A DNA stretch of 64,000 nucleotides from Inquilinus sp042743185 (GTDB lineage Bacteria; Pseudomonadota; Alphaproteobacteria; DSM-16000; Inquilinaceae), in NCBI RefSeq assembly GCF_042743185.1, contig NZ_JBHYMS010000021.1, forward strand, positions 1-64,000, in the 5' to 3' direction. A model generated the notes under the pieces. It was not told the origin of the DNA and ran no database searches. It saw only the letters and a list, made by a program, of their open reading frames with translations. Both the position numbers and the translations under genes were made by a program. This document shows positions 15,617-24,826 of this stretch, piece after piece; within the stretch, counting starts at the first letter, position 1; each line of letters opens with the position of its first letter.

Positions 15617-16606
15617 GTGACCAAGAAGCTCTTGAGATATGCCCTGCCGCTGGCTGCCGCGCTGCTCGCGGGCCCGGCCGTGGCCCAGGACAAGCCCGAG
15701 GTGGTGACGGTGGTGAAGATCGCCGGCATCCCCTGGTTCAACGCCGTCGAGCAGGGCATCCAGAAGGGCGGCGGGGAGTTCGGCCTCGACGCCTCGATGG
15801 TCGGCCCCAACACGGTCGACCCGGCGCAGCAGGTGAAGCTGGTCGAGGACCTGATCGCCCGCAAGGTCGACGCCATCGGGCTAATCCCGCTCGACATCAA
15901 CGTGATGGAGCCGGTGCTGCAGCGCGCCGCCGCCGCGGGCATCCCGATCATCACCCATGAGGCGCCCGAGCAGAAGACCAAGACCTGGAACATCGAGCTG
16001 ATCGATTCGAAGGAGTTCGGCGAGGTCCAGATGGAGCGGCTGGCCCAGTCGATGGGCGGCGAGGGCGAGTACATCGTCATGGTCGGCACGCTGACCACGC
16101 CCCTGCACAACCAGTGGGCCGACGCGGCGATCGCCTATCAGAAGGCGAAGTACCCGAAGATGAAGCTGGTCACCGACCGCTTCCCGGGCGCCGACGAGGT
16201 CGACAGCGCCTACAAGGTCTCGATGGACGCGATCACCGCCTATCCGAACCTGAAGGGAATCATCGGCTTCGGCTCGAACGGCCCGATCGGCGCCGGCAAC
16301 GCGGTGCGCGAGCGCGGCATGCAGGGCAAGGTCTTCGTCACCGGCACCTGCCTGCCCAGCCCGGGCCGGGCGCTGATCGCCGACGACGTGGTGCAGGAAT
16401 GCTTCCTGTGGAACCCGATCGACGCCGGCTACGCCATGATGGCGGTGACCCGGCTGGTGCTGGACAAGAAGGAGATCACCGACGGCATGGAGATCCCGGG
16501 CGTCGGCAAGGTCGCGGTCGACCCGGCGACGCACAACATCCGCGCCAACCTGATCCTGCACATCAACAAGGACACGGTGGACAAGCTGGTCGACGCCGGC
16601 CTGTGA
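15617..16606 (+). CDS. Sugar/AI-2-type ABC transporter periplasmic binding protein
   Basis: Type I periplasmic binding protein of about 329 aa (Peripla_BP_4 family) that captures a sugar or autoinducer-2-like ligand. A signal peptide ends at AVAQDK. The body has KIAGIPWFNAVEQGI, DPAQQVKLVEDLI, IGLIPLDIN and the hinge-side PIITHEAPEQ, typical of RhaS/LsrB-like proteins. I prefer GTG 15617 because GGGAGG at 15604-15609 is correctly spaced for it; the ATG at 15602 overlaps that site. First gene of a four-gene importer operon; a strong hairpin after its stop probably keeps its transcript abundant. Confidence 0.9.
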   Translation: MTKKLLRYALPLAAALLAGPAVAQDKPEVVTVVKIAGIPWFNAVEQGIQKGGGEFGLDASMVGPNTVDPAQQVKLVEDLIARKVDAIGLIPLDINVMEPVLQRAAAAGIPIITHEAPEQKTKTWNIELIDSKEFGEVQMERLAQSMGGEGEYIVMVGTLTTPLHNQWADAAIAYQKAKYPKMKLVTDRFPGADEVDSAYKVSMDAITAYPNLKGIIGFGSNGPIGAGNAVRERGMQGKVFVTGTCLPSPGRALIADDVVQECFLWNPIDAGYAMMAVTRLVLDKKEITDGMEIPGVGKVAVDPATHNIRANLILHINKDTVDKLVDAGL

Positions 16607-16638
16607 GGCTGTGGGATGAACGAGTGACGCTGGTTCGT

Positions 16639-16669
16639 GTTGCCTCTCCCGCCCCGCGGGAGAGGCAAC
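16639..16669 (+). terminator. Intercistronic stabilising hairpin / attenuator
   Basis: GTTGCCTCTCCCG pairs with CGGGAGAGGCAAC over 13 bp with a 5-nt loop, between the binding-protein gene and the ATPase gene. It lacks a U-tract (GCAAAAGG follows), so partial termination or 3'-end protection is more likely than full termination. Confidence 0.7.
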
Positions 16670-16706
16670 GCAAAAGGCCTCCTCTGATTGGATTCGGTCG
16701 CCCCGC

Positions 16707-18212
16707 ATGACGGATCTGTTCCTCGACCTCCAGGGCATCGGCAAGCGCTTCGGCGGCGTGCATGCCCTGCGCGAGGTCGATTTCGATCTTGCCGCCGGCG
16801 AGGTGCATTGCCTGGTCGGCGAGAACGGCTGCGGCAAGAGCACGCTGATCAAGATCATCGCCGGTGTGCTGGCGCCGGAGCCGGGCGGCCGCATCGCCAT
16901 CGGCGGCGAGGCCACGGCGCACCTGACCCCGGTCGAATCGGTGCGCCGCGGCATCCAGGTGATCTACCAGGACCTGTCGCTGTTCCCGAACCTGACCGTG
17001 GCCGAGAACATCGGCATCGGCCACCATGTCGGCCGCAGCTTCACCCCGGTGCGCTGGGCCGCGATCAAGGAGTCGGCGCAGGCCGCGATGGCGCGGATCG
17101 GCGTCCGGCTGGACCCCGAGGCGCTGGTCGGGTCGCTCGACATCGCCAGCCGCCAGCTGGTGGCGATCTGCCGGGCGCTGGCCGCCGACGCCAGGCTGGT
17201 GATCATGGACGAGCCGACGGCGTCGCTGACCCGGACCGAGGTCGACGCCCTGCTGCGCCTGGTGCTGGACCTCAAGGCGCACGGCATCTCCACCCTGTTC
17301 GTCAGCCACCGGCTGGACGAGGTGATGGAGATCGCCGACCGGGTCACGGTGATGCGCGACGGCCGCAAGGTCGGCACTTGGCCGGCGGCGCAGATGGACG
17401 CCGGGCGCATGGCCTTCCTGATGACCGGCAAGGAGTTCCACTACGACGTGCCCGACTTTGACGAATCTGGCCCCGGCGCCACGCGGGCCGAGCCGGTGCT
17501 GGAGGTCAAGGGGCTCAGCAAGGCCGGCGAGTTCGCCGATATCGGCTTCACCGTGCATCGCGGCGAGATCCTGGGCATCACCGGGCTGCTCGGCTCCGGC
17601 CGCACCGAGATGGCGCTGTCGCTGTTCGGCATGAACCCGGCCGATGCCGGCGAGGTGCGGGTCGAGGGCAAGCCGGTGCGGATCGGGTCGCCGCGCCAGG
17701 CGATCCGCCGGGGCATCGCCTATGTGTCGGAGGACCGGCTGACGCTCGGCCTGGTCCTGCCGCAGTCGATCGCGCGCAACGCCACCGTCACCATCCTCGG
17801 CCGGCTGACCTCGGCCCTCGGCCTGATCCGGCGCCGCGCCGCCAACGACCAGGTGCAGGGCGCCATCCGGTCGCTGAACATCAAGGTGTCGGACCCGGAG
17901 AACCCGGTGCGCACCTTGTCCGGCGGCAACCAGCAGCGCGTGGTGCTGGCGAAATGGATCGCGACGAAGCCGAAGGTGCTGATCCTGGACAGCCCGACGG
18001 TCGGCGTCGACATCGCCAACAAGGACGGGATCTACGAGGTGGTGAAGCGCTTGGCCGCCGAGGGCATGGCCGTGGTCATGATCTCCGACGAGATCCCCGA
18101 GGTGCTGTATCACTGCCACCGCATCCTGGTGATGCGGCAGGGGCGGATCACCGGCGAGTATCGGCCGCACCAGACGTCGGAGGCGGAGCTGAGGCAGAGG
18201 GTCAATGGCTAG
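16707..18212 (+). CDS. Sugar ABC transporter ATP-binding protein (double ABC)
   Basis: Fused tandem ABC ATPase of 501 aa, RbsA/MglA type, that powers import. The first cassette has Walker A GENGCGKST at 38-46 and Walker B VIMDEPTAS; its signature is degenerate (LDIASRQLV). The second cassette has a degenerate Walker A (GLLGSGRTEM) but a good signature LSGGNQQRV and Walker B LILDSPTVGVD. This asymmetry is normal for the family. It overlaps the next permease gene by 8 bp, which points to translational coupling. Confidence 0.95.
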   Translation: MTDLFLDLQGIGKRFGGVHALREVDFDLAAGEVHCLVGENGCGKSTLIKIIAGVLAPEPGGRIAIGGEATAHLTPVESVRRGIQVIYQDLSLFPNLTVAENIGIGHHVGRSFTPVRWAAIKESAQAAMARIGVRLDPEALVGSLDIASRQLVAICRALAADARLVIMDEPTASLTRTEVDALLRLVLDLKAHGISTLFVSHRLDEVMEIADRVTVMRDGRKVGTWPAAQMDAGRMAFLMTGKEFHYDVPDFDESGPGATRAEPVLEVKGLSKAGEFADIGFTVHRGEILGITGLLGSGRTEMALSLFGMNPADAGEVRVEGKPVRIGSPRQAIRRGIAYVSEDRLTLGLVLPQSIARNATVTILGRLTSALGLIRRRAANDQVQGAIRSLNIKVSDPENPVRTLSGGNQQRVVLAKWIATKPKVLILDSPTVGVDIANKDGIYEVVKRLAAEGMAVVMISDEIPEVLYHCHRILVMRQGRITGEYRPHQTSEAELRQRVNG

Positions 18213-19260
18213 CACTGTCACCCTGGCGCCGGCGGACCGGCCGCCGCTGCTCGGCCGCCTGCTGCGGCGGACCGAATTCTACCTGGTGGTGGTGATCGCC
18301 GTGGCGGTGATCGGGCTCGGCTTGGCCACGCCGAACTTCCTGACGCTCGGCAACCTCTCGAACCTCGCCAACTCCTACGCCGTCACCGGCGTGCTGGCGG
18401 CCGGGCTGCTGGTGGTGCTGATCTCCGGCAACATCGACATCTCCTTCGCCGCCACCACCATGGTGTCGCAATATGTGGCGGCGCTGTTCGCGCTCAACCT
18501 CCTCGGCCGGGCCGGGACCGGCGTGCCGGTGCTGGACTGGGCCCTCGTCTTCGCCGTGGCGATGGCCGTGGGCCTGGCGCTGGGGCTGGTCAATGCCGCC
18601 ATCGTCTACCGCTTCAGGGCGTCGTCGATCATCGTCACCATCGCGACGATGAACCTGTTCTTCGGCCTGCTGATGTTCTTCTCGCGCGGCAGGCAGATCT
18701 TCAACCTGCCGACCTTCTTCTTCAAGGGCGTGCTGGTGCAGCTGCCGCTACCGGACGGCAGCACCCTGCGCATCACCATCCAGATGCTGGCGCTGGTCGC
18801 GGCGCTGCTGACGACCTGGGCGCTGCTGAACCAGACCGCGATCGGCCGGCAGATCTACGCCATGGGCGGCAATCCGGAGGCGGCGAAGCGCCTGGGCTTC
18901 GGCATGGGCCGGCTGCACATGTTCGTGTTCGGCTATCTCGGCGTCATGGCCGGGGTCGCCGCCATCATCCACGCCCAGCTGCAGCAGCAGGTGGCGCCGA
19001 ACGTGCTGGTCGGGCGCGAGCTCGACGTGCTGGCCGCCGTGGTGCTGGGCGGCGCCAGCCTGCTCGGCGGCGTCGGCACCGTGCTGGGCACGGTGCTGGG
19101 CATCGCGCTCCTGGCCGTGCTGCAGAACGGGCTGATCATGGTCGGCGTGTCCTCCTACTGGACCCAGGTCTGCACCGGCCTGGTGATCCTGGTCAGCGTC
19201 TGCATCACCGCCTCCAGCGACCGCATGAAGACCCGGAGGAAGAGCCGTGGCCCCCTCTAA
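18205..19260 (+). CDS. Sugar ABC transporter permease 1
   Basis: Inner-membrane permease of 351 aa (BPD_transp_2 family) with about ten hydrophobic helices. Family features are NFLTLGNLSNLANSYAV near the start, LLVVLISGNIDIS, NAAIVYRFRASSIIVTIATM, and the EAA-like cytoplasmic loop GGNPEAAKRLGFGMGRL. The C-terminus TSSDRMK-like tail is basic. It overlaps the ATPase gene by 8 bp and the next permease by 14 bp. The two permeases should form the heterodimeric channel. Confidence 0.93.
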   Translation: MASTVTLAPADRPPLLGRLLRRTEFYLVVVIAVAVIGLGLATPNFLTLGNLSNLANSYAVTGVLAAGLLVVLISGNIDISFAATTMVSQYVAALFALNLLGRAGTGVPVLDWALVFAVAMAVGLALGLVNAAIVYRFRASSIIVTIATMNLFFGLLMFFSRGRQIFNLPTFFFKGVLVQLPLPDGSTLRITIQMLALVAALLTTWALLNQTAIGRQIYAMGGNPEAAKRLGFGMGRLHMFVFGYLGVMAGVAAIIHAQLQQQVAPNVLVGRELDVLAAVVLGGASLLGGVGTVLGTVLGIALLAVLQNGLIMVGVSSYWTQVCTGLVILVSVCITASSDRMKTRRKSRGPL

Positions 19261-20257
19261 TTCAACGGCGTCTGAGACCTCCAGCCGACCGGGGCTTCGC
19301 CTCGACCCGGTGCTGGCCGGGCTGGCGCTGCTGCTGGTCGCGGTCGTCCTGGTGTTCTCGCTGCTGGTCGGCGACCGCTTCCTGTCCGCCGCCAACCTGC
19401 AGTCGATCGCCTTCCAGCTGCCGGAGCTCGGCGTGCTGGCGCTGGCGATGATGATCACGCTGGTCTGCGGCGGGCTGAACCTGTCGGTGATCTCCACCGC
19501 CAACTGCGCGGCGCTGCTGATGGGCTGGATCATGGTCCAGGGCGGCGGGGCGGAGGCCGGGGGCGGCACCATCCTGCTGGCGATCCTGGCCGGGCTGGCG
19601 CTGGCGTCCCTGTGCGGCGCGCTCAACGGCGTGATCATCGCCTATGTCGGCGTGTCGCCGATCCTGGCGACGCTCGGCACCATGATCCTGTTCAAGGGGC
19701 TGGCCATCGGCTTCACCCGCGGCAACGTCATCGGCGGCTTCCCCGACGGCATCCTGTTCCTCGGCAACGGCATGGTCGGGCCGGTGCCGATGCCGCTCTT
19801 CGTCTTCGCCGCCTGCGCCCTGCCGGTGGCGATCCTGCTGAACCGCACGCCCTTCGGCGTCAACCTGTACCTGATCGGCTCGAACGAGCAGGCGACGCGC
19901 TTCTCCGGCGTCGACACCCGGCGGATGCTGCTCTGGACCTACACCCTGTCCGGCCTGCTCTGCGGCGTCGCCGGGCTGGTGCTGATGGCGCGGTTCAACT
20001 CGGCCAATGCCAGCTACGGCGAGAGCTACCTGCTGGTCACCATCCTGGCCGCGGTGCTGGGCGGCACCGACCCGTTCGGCGGCTTCGGCAAGGTCGGCGG
20101 GCTGGTGCTGGCGCTGGTCATCCTCCAGGCCATCTCCAGCGGCTTCAACCTGCTGGGCTTCAGCACCCACCTGACCCTCGCCATCTGGGGCGGCATCCTG
20201 CTGCTGGTGATGGCGGTCGGCTATCTCCGCGCCCGGCTGACCCGGCAGTCGGGCTAG
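19247..20257 (+). CDS. Sugar ABC transporter permease 2
   Basis: Second BPD_transp_2 permease, 336 aa, paralogous to the first. The start is GTG 19247, supported by GGAGGA at 19235-19240. Visible features are NLQSIAFQLPELGVLALAMMITLVCGGLNLS, NGVIIAYVGVSPILATLGTM and the coupling loop GSNEQATRFSGVDTRRM. It ends the importer operon. Its stop and that of the convergent MarR gene share the four bases CTAG at 20254-20257, leaving no room for a separate terminator. Confidence 0.93.
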   Translation: MAPSNSTASETSSRPGLRLDPVLAGLALLLVAVVLVFSLLVGDRFLSAANLQSIAFQLPELGVLALAMMITLVCGGLNLSVISTANCAALLMGWIMVQGGGAEAGGGTILLAILAGLALASLCGALNGVIIAYVGVSPILATLGTMILFKGLAIGFTRGNVIGGFPDGILFLGNGMVGPVPMPLFVFAACALPVAILLNRTPFGVNLYLIGSNEQATRFSGVDTRRMLLWTYTLSGLLCGVAGLVLMARFNSANASYGESYLLVTILAAVLGGTDPFGGFGKVGGLVLALVILQAISSGFNLLGFSTHLTLAIWGGILLLVMAVGYLRARLTRQSG

Positions 20258-20730
20258 GCCTCGCCGCCCTCTGCCGCCACGGCGGCGAGCCAGCGCCGGA
20301 TCACGGCCTCCTCCTCCGGCGACAGCCCGGCCGCGAGCTGCCGCTCCAGCACCTGCACGCGCTCGCGGCACCGGGCCAGCAGGGCCTTGCCGCTTTCGGT
20401 GATCTCCAGGGTCTGGATGCGGCCATGCATCGGGTGCGGCCGCCGCGCCACCGACCCGGCGCGCTCCAGATTGGCGACGATGAGGCTGACCGTCTGCGGC
20501 GTCAGCAGGGTCAGCCGCGCCAGGTCGGCGCCGGACAGGCCGGGATAGGCCGCGACCATGGTCAGGATCGTGAATTGCGGCGGCGTCACCTCCAGGTCGG
20601 CCAGGGCGCGCTCCATCCGCAGCCGGTAGGTGCCGCTGGCCTGGCGCAGCAGATAGCCGAAATACCCCGCCTCGCCCCGCTTGCCCTCGCCGGGGCGCGG
20701 AATCGCCGGCCCGTCGCCGCGCTTGACCAT
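20254..20730 (-). CDS. MarR-family transcriptional regulator
   Basis: 158-aa winged-helix regulator. The core is YFGYLLRQASGTYRLRMERAL, LTPPQF-like VTPPQFTILTMV, the recognition region LARLTLLTPQTVSLIVANLERAG and the wing RRPHPMHGRIQTLEIT. ATG 20730 gives a short basic N-terminus. It is transcribed away from the SDR-cupin pair through a 78-bp gap with the inverted repeat TATCAGA/TCTGATA, so it probably represses those genes and itself. The ligand is unknown; MarR proteins of this type often sense phenolics or oxidants. Confidence 0.9.
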   Translation of the reverse strand: MVKRGDGPAIPRPGEGKRGEAGYFGYLLRQASGTYRLRMERALADLEVTPPQFTILTMVAAYPGLSGADLARLTLLTPQTVSLIVANLERAGSVARRPHPMHGRIQTLEITESGKALLARCRERVQVLERQLAAGLSPEEEAVIRRWLAAVAAEGGEA

Positions 20731-20732
20731 AG

Positions 20733-20767
20733 TATCAGAACTCTTATATGTTGTTCGCGCTCTGATA
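20733..20767. promoter_or_regulatory. Candidate MarR operator in divergent promoter
   Basis: TATCAGA at 20733-20739 and TCTGATA at 20761-20767 are exact inverted repeats around an AT-rich centre that holds TTATAT. The site lies between the marR and SDR starts and would overlap both promoters. Confidence 0.5.
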
Positions 20768-20808
20768 TTATCGTTTTTCCCCGAAAGAGCCACTTCGAGT
20801 TCGTCGTC

Positions 20809-21540
20809 ATGCCGTTCAGGATCTTTCTCGCCGGTGCTTCGGGCGCCGTCGGCCGCCGCCTGGTGCCGCTGCTGCGCGACGCCGGGCACGAGGTCTCCGG
20901 CACCACCCGCGACCCGGCCAAGGCCGAGGCGCTGCGCCGGCTGGGCGCCGAGCCGGTGGTGGTCGACGTGTTCGACGCCCGGGCCCTCTACCGCGCCGTG
21001 ACGGCGGCGCGGCCGCAGGTGGTGATCCACCAGCTGACCGACCTGCCGCCCGGCCTCGACCCCGCGCGGATGGCGGAGGCCGCGCCGCGCAACGCCCGCA
21101 TCCGCAGCGAGGGCACGCGCAACCTGGTCGCCGCGGCGCGGGAGGCCGGCGCCCGCCGGCTGATCGCCCAGAGCATCGCCTGGGTCTATGCGCCGGGCAC
21201 GCCGCCCTATGCCGAGGACCAGCCGCTCGACCGGTCGCCCGACAACCCGCGGCGGGTCAGCATCGACGGCGTGATGGCGCTGGAGACGCAGGTGCTGCAC
21301 ACCCCGCCGCTCGAGGGCATCGTGCTGCGCTACGGCCCGTTCTACGGCCCGGGCACCGGCGCCGATGCGCCGCCGGGACCGGGCGCGGTGCATGTCGACG
21401 CCGCGGCGCGGGCGGCGCTGCTGGCGGTCGACCGCGGCCGGCGCGGCATCTTCAACGTCGCCGAGCCGGGCGGCCCGGCCCTGGTCGAAAAGGCGGTGCG
21501 CGAGCTCGGCTGGGACGCCGGGTTCCGGCTGCCCGACTGA
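20809..21540 (+). CDS. NAD(P)-dependent epimerase/dehydratase-like SDR protein
   Basis: Extended short-chain dehydrogenase-like protein of 243 aa. The Rossmann nucleotide loop is FLAGASGAVGRRLVPLL, and the second strand motif is VVDVFDA. The usual YxxxK pair is not obvious: the region around IAQSIAWVYAP carries the Tyr but no clear Lys four residues on, so it may be an atypical reductase or NAD-binding sensor. The frame is open far upstream, but ATG 20809 gives the Rossmann start. It is divergent from the MarR gene and 13 bp ahead of the cupin gene. Confidence 0.8.
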   Translation: MPFRIFLAGASGAVGRRLVPLLRDAGHEVSGTTRDPAKAEALRRLGAEPVVVDVFDARALYRAVTAARPQVVIHQLTDLPPGLDPARMAEAAPRNARIRSEGTRNLVAAAREAGARRLIAQSIAWVYAPGTPPYAEDQPLDRSPDNPRRVSIDGVMALETQVLHTPPLEGIVLRYGPFYGPGTGADAPPGPGAVHVDAAARAALLAVDRGRRGIFNVAEPGGPALVEKAVRELGWDAGFRLPD

Positions 21541-21553
21541 GAGGGACGGGACC

Positions 21554-22063
21554 ATGTCCGCCCTGCATCCCGGCCCGCAGCCGATGCGGCTGATGCTCCT
21601 GGTGGCCGGCGGCGCGGCCCTGGTCGCGCTCGCGGCTGTGTGGGGCGCCCGGCCGGCCGGCGGTCCCGCCACGGCTCCGGCGATGCCGGCCCATGTCCAC
21701 GCCCAGGCCGGCGCGGTGCCAGGCGCCCGGCCGGCGACGGTGGTCAGGCCGCTGTCCTGCGAGGCGCTGCCGAACGTGCCCGGCAAGTCGATCACCACCG
21801 CCACGGTCGACTTCCCGCCCGGCGCCTACACCCCGGCGCACCGCCATCCCGGCTCGGTCACCGCCTTCGTGATCGCAGGCGCGGTGCGCTCCCAGTTGGC
21901 CGGCGAGCCGCCCAGGACCTTCGGCCCCGGCACCACCTGGTTCGAGCCGCCGGGCGCGCTGCATCTCTTCGCCGAGAACGCCAGCGCCACCGAGCCGGCC
22001 CGGATCCTTGCCGTCTTCGTCGCCGACGACAATTGCGGCCCGCTGGTGATCCCGGAGAGGTAG
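21554..22063 (+). CDS. Membrane-anchored cupin-domain protein
   Basis: 169-aa protein. Residues 12-32 are a membrane anchor or signal (LMLLVAGGAALVALAAVWG). The C-terminal 100 residues are a single cupin: the metal motif is PAHRHPGSVTAFVIAGAVRSQ and the second half contains FEPPGALHLFAEN with the third histidine. It follows the SDR gene by 13 bp and shares its MarR control. Small exported cupins of this type occur with SDR or quinone reductases, but a substrate cannot be named. Confidence 0.8.
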   Translation: MSALHPGPQPMRLMLLVAGGAALVALAAVWGARPAGGPATAPAMPAHVHAQAGAVPGARPATVVRPLSCEALPNVPGKSITTATVDFPPGAYTPAHRHPGSVTAFVIAGAVRSQLAGEPPRTFGPGTTWFEPPGALHLFAENASATEPARILAVFVADDNCGPLVIPER

Positions 22064-22318
22064 GAGAACGGCCGAGGCCGCCGTCCCGGCATTTCGCGGG
22101 GTTGACCCTAGGCCGCCGTCCGGAGCTACCTCGGTGTATCTGCGATTGTCAGGCCGATTGCGACCGATCAGAGTTCTGCGAGTGAGCTAAATGGAGATCT
22201 CGCATTCCTAACGACCGAACCGCCGAATAGGTGAGAGTATCTCCATCGAAACTGACAGCGAAAATATAATAATTGTCATCGCCTAATTCGTAATCAGTTT
22301 GTTTCCTGGGAGGGGGCA

Positions 22319-22993
22319 TTGACCATCAGATCCGTCCTGATAACCGTCGGCGCGGCGCTGCTTTCAGCTTGCACAATGGTCGATAGACACTCATCTCCAT
22401 CGATGCCGGCTGTTGATCAGCCACCCTCGCCTGGTGTCTCCTATTTCGCACCTTCACTCCGGGAACCATCAATCACGTGCAATTATACCGGGACTCCGAA
22501 GAAAGTTGCATTGATCAACGAATTTAATAATAGTTCGTATTCAATATTGTTTGGATTAGCGAAAGAGCCATCTCTATATCTGATTTCCAAGGAATCTCGG
22601 CCTACCGACTCCAGTACGCTCAGATTTACCTGGCGCCGGAGCTTCGACCCATTGATCATTATCAGAGTGGATTCTACAGGTTCTGCTGCGCCACGCCTGA
22701 TCGCGAAGCAGATATCCGATGACTCGAGGAATATCGATCGCCGGATGGCAAGGAGTCTGAGTGTAGACGAGGCCAGGAAACTTCAAATACTGATTAATCA
22801 GAGTCGAATATTCGAACTCTCTGCTACAGAAGAGTGCGTGCTTCAGATGGATGGGTCCACGTGGGCTTTTGAGGCGGCCGACAAGTCTGGCTATCACTTT
22901 ATCGAACGCTTGAGTCCTCAAAGCGGCCCGGCACGAGATGTCGGAGAGTACCTTCTCATGTTGACGGGATGGAATTTCGGGGACATCTACTGA
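22319..22993 (+). CDS. AT-rich putative lipoprotein, unknown function
   Basis: Protein of 224 aa with a lipoprotein signal: basic start, hydrophobic core and lipobox LLSAC at residues 14-18. The start is TTG 22319, with GGAGGGGG directly upstream; no better start is present. Base and codon use differ sharply from every neighbour (many AT-ending codons such as AAT, ATA), and the 255 bp before it is equally AT-rich, both signs of recent acquisition. No domain is recognised; two Cys pairs and a conserved-looking WAFEAADKSGYHFIERL segment are visible. No mobility gene is near. Confidence 0.65.
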   Translation: MTIRSVLITVGAALLSACTMVDRHSSPSMPAVDQPPSPGVSYFAPSLREPSITCNYTGTPKKVALINEFNNSSYSILFGLAKEPSLYLISKESRPTDSSTLRFTWRRSFDPLIIIRVDSTGSAAPRLIAKQISDDSRNIDRRMARSLSVDEARKLQILINQSRIFELSATEECVLQMDGSTWAFEAADKSGYHFIERLSPQSGPARDVGEYLLMLTGWNFGDIY

Positions 22994-23103
22994 CAGAGTT
23001 CGTTTTCGGCCTAGCTACTGCGCTCGGACTTCCGCTTTCACCCTTTGCCGAAGAGCGCGCCGTGAGGGGGCTCGGAGCCATAGGGCGCCCGAGCTCCCGG
23101 CCA

Positions 23104-24591
23104 TCACAGCACGAAATCCGCTGCCGTGAGGGCATGGTCGGCATAGACCGTGATGATCGAATCCTGGATCCTGTCGCCGTCGACGTCGAGATAGACGCCC
23201 TGGCGGCCGTCGCCGAAAGCCACCACCCGCAGCTCGCCCGCCGTGCCGGTGAAGCCGCCGGCGCCGAAGCCGAAGGCGGTGTCGCCGTTGGCGTCGTTGC
23301 CGTCGGCGTCGATCGCCGACAGGTCGATCCGGTCGCCGGCGGCGAAGTCCGTGATCGTGTCCTTGCCCGACGCGGCCACGGTGCTCTCGCCGACGCCGGT
23401 GTAGACGAAGCTGTCGTTGCCGGCCCCGCCCTTCAGCACGTCGGCGCCATTGCCGCCGGAGAGCTGGTCGTTTCCGGCGCCGCCCCAGAGGGTGTTGTTG
23501 CCGGCATCGCCCGACAGGACGTCGTTGAAGCCCGACCCGATCACCTGCTCGATCCCGGTCAGCGTGTCGCCCTCGGCATCGCCGCCGAGGGCGATGCCGG
23601 CCTGGAGGTGGACGGTCACCGCCCCGGCGGAACCGCTGTAGTTCGCGGTGTCGATGCCGGCCCCGCCGACGATGGCGTCGGTCCCGGCCCCGGCCTCGAT
23701 GATGTCGTTGCCGTCGCCGCCGATCATCCGGTCCGCGCCCGCGCCGCCGCGGAGCATGTCGTCACCGGCGCCGCCATCGAGCACATTGGCGTCCGCGCTG
23801 CCGGTGAGGCGGTCTGCGGAGGCGGAGCCGGTGAGATTCTCGATCTCCCGCAACGTATCGCCTTCGGCATCGCCGCCGGCGCCGGTGCCGGCCGCGAGAT
23901 TGACCGTTACACCCGCGGAGGAGCCGCTGTAATCGGCGGTGTCGATGCCGACCCAGCCGCTGAGCGCGTCGGCTCCGGCGCCGCCGGCGAGCCGGTCATC
24001 GCCATCCCCACCGTTGAGCGCGTCATTGCCGTCGTCGCCGCGGAGCAGGTCCGCGCCCGCGCCGGCATTGACCAGGTCGTCGCCCCCGGCGGCCGACAGG
24101 ACGTCGTCGCCGTCCCAGCCCCAGAGCTGATTGTTGCCCGCATCGCCCCGCAGAGTGTCGCCGAAATTGCTGCCGTTCAGGTACTCGATGCCCGAATACG
24201 TGTCCCCGGCGGCATCGCCGCCGAGCCCGGCAGCGCCGGATTCGAGATCCACGGTCACGGCCGCCGGCGAGCTGAAATAATCGACGAAATCGTTGCCGTT
24301 TCCGCCATTGATCACGTCGGCCCCGGCGGCGCCGACGAGGGTGTCGTTGCCGTCGTCGCCGTATAGGGTGTCGCTGCCGTCCCCGCCGCCGACGGTGTCC
24401 TGGTCCGCCCCGCCGTGGAGGATATCGTCTCCGGCAGCGCCGGTGACGAGGTCGTCCCCGTCGTCGCCATTGACCGTGTCGTTGCCGCCGGCCCCTTCGA
24501 GCACATCGTTGCCGCCCAGGCCGCTGACGGCGTCGGCGTCGGCCGTGCCGGGATAATAATCGGCGCCCGCAGTTCCAGTGAAATTCGCCAT
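23104..24591 (-). CDS. RTX beta-roll calcium-binding protein 1
   Basis: Exported RTX protein of 495 aa built almost entirely of GGxGxDxxx nonapeptides (for example GGNDVLEGAGGNDTVNG), which fold as calcium-filled beta-rolls outside the cell. Units of roughly 100 residues alternate RTX rows with a strand block of the form VTVDLESG..GGDA.GDT...IE. The last 95 residues (KDTITDFAAGDRIDLSAIDAD to ALTAADFVL) are the C-terminal secretion region of type I export substrates. The start ATG 24591 has GGAG upstream. No catalytic domain is visible, so it may be a surface or matrix protein. No T1SS genes are adjacent. Confidence 0.88.
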   Translation of the reverse strand: MANFTGTAGADYYPGTADADAVSGLGGNDVLEGAGGNDTVNGDDGDDLVTGAAGDDILHGGADQDTVGGGDGSDTLYGDDGNDTLVGAAGADVINGGNGNDFVDYFSSPAAVTVDLESGAAGLGGDAAGDTYSGIEYLNGSNFGDTLRGDAGNNQLWGWDGDDVLSAAGGDDLVNAGAGADLLRGDDGNDALNGGDGDDRLAGGAGADALSGWVGIDTADYSGSSAGVTVNLAAGTGAGGDAEGDTLREIENLTGSASADRLTGSADANVLDGGAGDDMLRGGAGADRMIGGDGNDIIEAGAGTDAIVGGAGIDTANYSGSAGAVTVHLQAGIALGGDAEGDTLTGIEQVIGSGFNDVLSGDAGNNTLWGGAGNDQLSGGNGADVLKGGAGNDSFVYTGVGESTVAASGKDTITDFAAGDRIDLSAIDADGNDANGDTAFGFGAGGFTGTAGELRVVAFGDGRQGVYLDVDGDRIQDSIITVYADHALTAADFVL

Positions 24592-24826
24592 CTCGAATGA
24601 TCTCCACACAGATTCGCGCCCCGTGACGCGTCACGGATCGGCATGAGGTCGGAATGGGGTGAGGTGCTGTAAGCGCCGGCTGACCGACGCCGCCGGCCCA
24701 GGCATATCAGCCTGCCGGTCGAGAGCCCCTGAACCTCCGCTGCAGCATCTCTGGATGAGAGAGAACGCGACCTCGGGGCCGGAATCCAGCGGATTCGCGT
24801 GGGCACGGCGTCCGGCCCTCCGCGGG

